Shown here in pieces: positions 7,813-8,428 of a stretch of DNA of 8,428 nt (position 1 is the stretch's first letter; the number at the start of each line of letters is the position of its first letter). The notes under the pieces are model-generated. The model saw only the letters and a program-made list of their open reading frames with translations, had not been told where the DNA came from and searched no databases. The stretch is taken from the NCBI GenBank assembly GCA_029077775.1, contig JAQNCU010000110.1:1-8428 (forward strand). Reading direction: 5' to 3'. A program made the position numbers and the translations under genes. Source of the DNA: Acidocella sp. GTDB taxonomy: Bacteria; Pseudomonadota; Alphaproteobacteria; Acetobacterales; Acetobacteraceae.

Positions 7813-8235
7813 ATGACCATCGAACACACGCTCTCGATCATCAAACCCGACGCCACCCGCCGTAACCTGACGGGCGCGATCAACGCCAAATTCGAGGGCG
7901 CGGGCCTGTCGATCATCGCCACGCGCCGCCTGCACCTCACCCAGGCGCAGGCTGAGGCGTTCTATGCCGTGCACGCGCACCGCCCGTTCTTCAAAGACCT
8001 CGTGAGCTTTATGATCTCCGGCCCGGTGGTGGCGCAGGTGCTGGCCGGTGAGGGCGCGATCCTTAAAAACCGCGACATCATGGGTGCCACCAACCCCGCA
8101 AACGCCGAACCCGGCACCATCCGCAAGGAATTCGCCGAATCCATCGAAGCCAACTCCGTCCATGGCTCCGACAGCCCGGAAGCCGCCGCCCAGGAAATCT
8201 CGTATTTTTTCGCAGGCATCGATATCGTGAAATAA
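7813..8235 (+). CDS. ndk: Nucleoside diphosphate kinase
   Basis: Ndk moves the terminal phosphate between nucleoside tri- and diphosphates through a phosphohistidine intermediate, balancing the cytosolic NTP and dNTP pools. The 140-residue length is normal for the bacterial enzyme. The full signature is present: TLSIIKPDA (6-14) with the phosphate-binding lysine K11, FYAVHAHRPFF (50-60), GATNPANAEPGT (91-102) and the active-site NSVHGSDS (114-121) with catalytic H117. It ends in YFF plus a short tail, as usual. The reading frame is open far upstream into antisense ABC-F sequence, but the ATG at 7813 gives the family N-terminus exactly. Only a weak ribosome site (AGGCAG, 7800-7805) precedes it. 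It is divergent from the ABC-F gene and is followed 9 bases after the stop by a strong palindrome, so it is probably transcribed alone. Confidence 0.97.
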   Translation: MTIEHTLSIIKPDATRRNLTGAINAKFEGAGLSIIATRRLHLTQAQAEAFYAVHAHRPFFKDLVSFMISGPVVAQVLAGEGAILKNRDIMGATNPANAEPGTIRKEFAESIEANSVHGSDSPEAAAQEISYFFAGIDIVK

Positions 8236-8244
8236 AGGCAAATC

Positions 8245-8266
8245 TGGTGGGGCGGCCGCCCCACCA
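8245..8266 (+). terminator. Perfect 22-base palindrome after ndk, probable terminator hairpin
   Basis: Two 11-base arms (TGGTGGGGCGG and its exact complement) abut with no spacer. In RNA they could form a 9-bp G/C-rich stem with a GGCC loop. It starts 9 bases after the ndk stop, the usual place for an intrinsic terminator. No U-run follows, so it may instead be an RNA-stabilising 3' hairpin or need Rho. Confidence 0.6.
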
Positions 8267-8322
8267 TCCCCGCGCGGGTTATACCAGCTGGCCTAAAGAA
8301 TGACTCTCGGCGGGCAGCAAGC
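8267..8322. other. Noncoding spacer between the ndk hairpin and the A/T-rich repeat
   Basis: No gene was recognised. The only structure seen is an 8-base palindrome, CCAGCTGG, at 8284-8291. It could belong to the left part of the interspersed repeat that follows. Confidence 0.4.
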
Positions 8323-8348
8323 GCTTCTTTTTGTGAACAAAAAGAAGC
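8323..8348. repeat. Perfect 12-bp inverted repeat, A/T-rich
   Basis: GCTTCTTTTTGT (8323-8334) and its exact complement (8337-8348) flank a GA dinucleotide. The A/T-rich arms contrast sharply with the G/C-rich genes. On the plus strand seven A bases follow, not a T-run, so this is not a classical terminator for ndk. The sequence style resembles intergenic repeats found in many copies in some alphaproteobacteria; that is from memory and untested here. Confidence 0.7.
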
Positions 8349-8428
8349 AAAAAAACCTTATTAATCTGGGCCATTGGGGTTCCAGAAGCCCGGCACCGGC
8401 ATAATAAAAGTTTTTTGCGCCGCTTTTT
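8339..8428. repeat. Large imperfect palindrome, possible interspersed repeat or MITE-like element
   Basis: The right end (8398-8428, with ATAATAAAAG, six T, then GCGCCGC and five T) read in reverse complement closely follows 8339-8370 (five A, GAAGC, seven A, CCTTATTAAT), with a few small gaps. The two arms of about 30 bases flank a G/C-rich centre (about 8371-8397). The left arm shares 10 bases with the perfect 12-bp repeat beside it. The right side reaches the window end, so the true boundary is unknown. No coding sequence was found inside. Confidence 0.5.

Noticed and set aside
1..8428. Search for a CRISPR array, tRNA or rRNA genes, transposase, phage or toxin-antitoxin genes
   Set aside because: No regularly spaced direct repeats, no tRNA-like cloverleaf sequence and no mobile-element protein motifs were recognised by eye.

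Overview
This window is a high-GC stretch of ordinary alphaproteobacterial chromosome. The best guess is the order Rhodospirillales, perhaps the family Acetobacteraceae. That guess rests on the base composition, the protein style and the gene neighbourhood, and is inference. Six confident protein-coding genes fill almost all of it. They read as two modules that meet tail to tail near 5808.

The left module (104-5804, plus strand) is an outer-membrane assembly operon, lptF-lptG-lptD-surA. LptF and LptG are the two inner-membrane permease subunits of the Lpt machine that pulls lipopolysaccharide out of the inner membrane. LptD is the outer-membrane translocon that receives it. SurA is the periplasmic chaperone that delivers beta-barrels, LptD among them, to the BAM complex. 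lptF/lptG and lptD/surA each overlap by 4 bases (ATGA), and lptG and lptD are 3 bases apart, so the four are almost certainly one transcript with coupled translation. The operon promoter is not identifiable in the 103 bases available upstream of lptF.

The right module is a divergent pair. A two-domain ABC-F ATPase of the YheS type, a ribosome-associated translation factor, runs on the minus strand (7695 down to 5812). ndk, nucleoside diphosphate kinase, runs on the plus strand (7813-8235). The 117 bases between their starts must hold control signals for both. The ABC-F stop lies 7 bases from the surA stop, which leaves no room for an ordinary terminator between the convergent transcripts.

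After ndk come a perfect 22-base palindrome (probable transcription end) and then A/T-rich noncoding sequence. That sequence holds a perfect 12-bp inverted repeat nested at the left edge of a larger imperfect palindrome that runs to or past the window end. This looks like an interspersed intergenic repeat and is the least explained part of the window. I saw no RNA gene, CRISPR array, transposase or phage gene. I found no sign of a new multi-gene system; the genes are conserved housekeeping functions.
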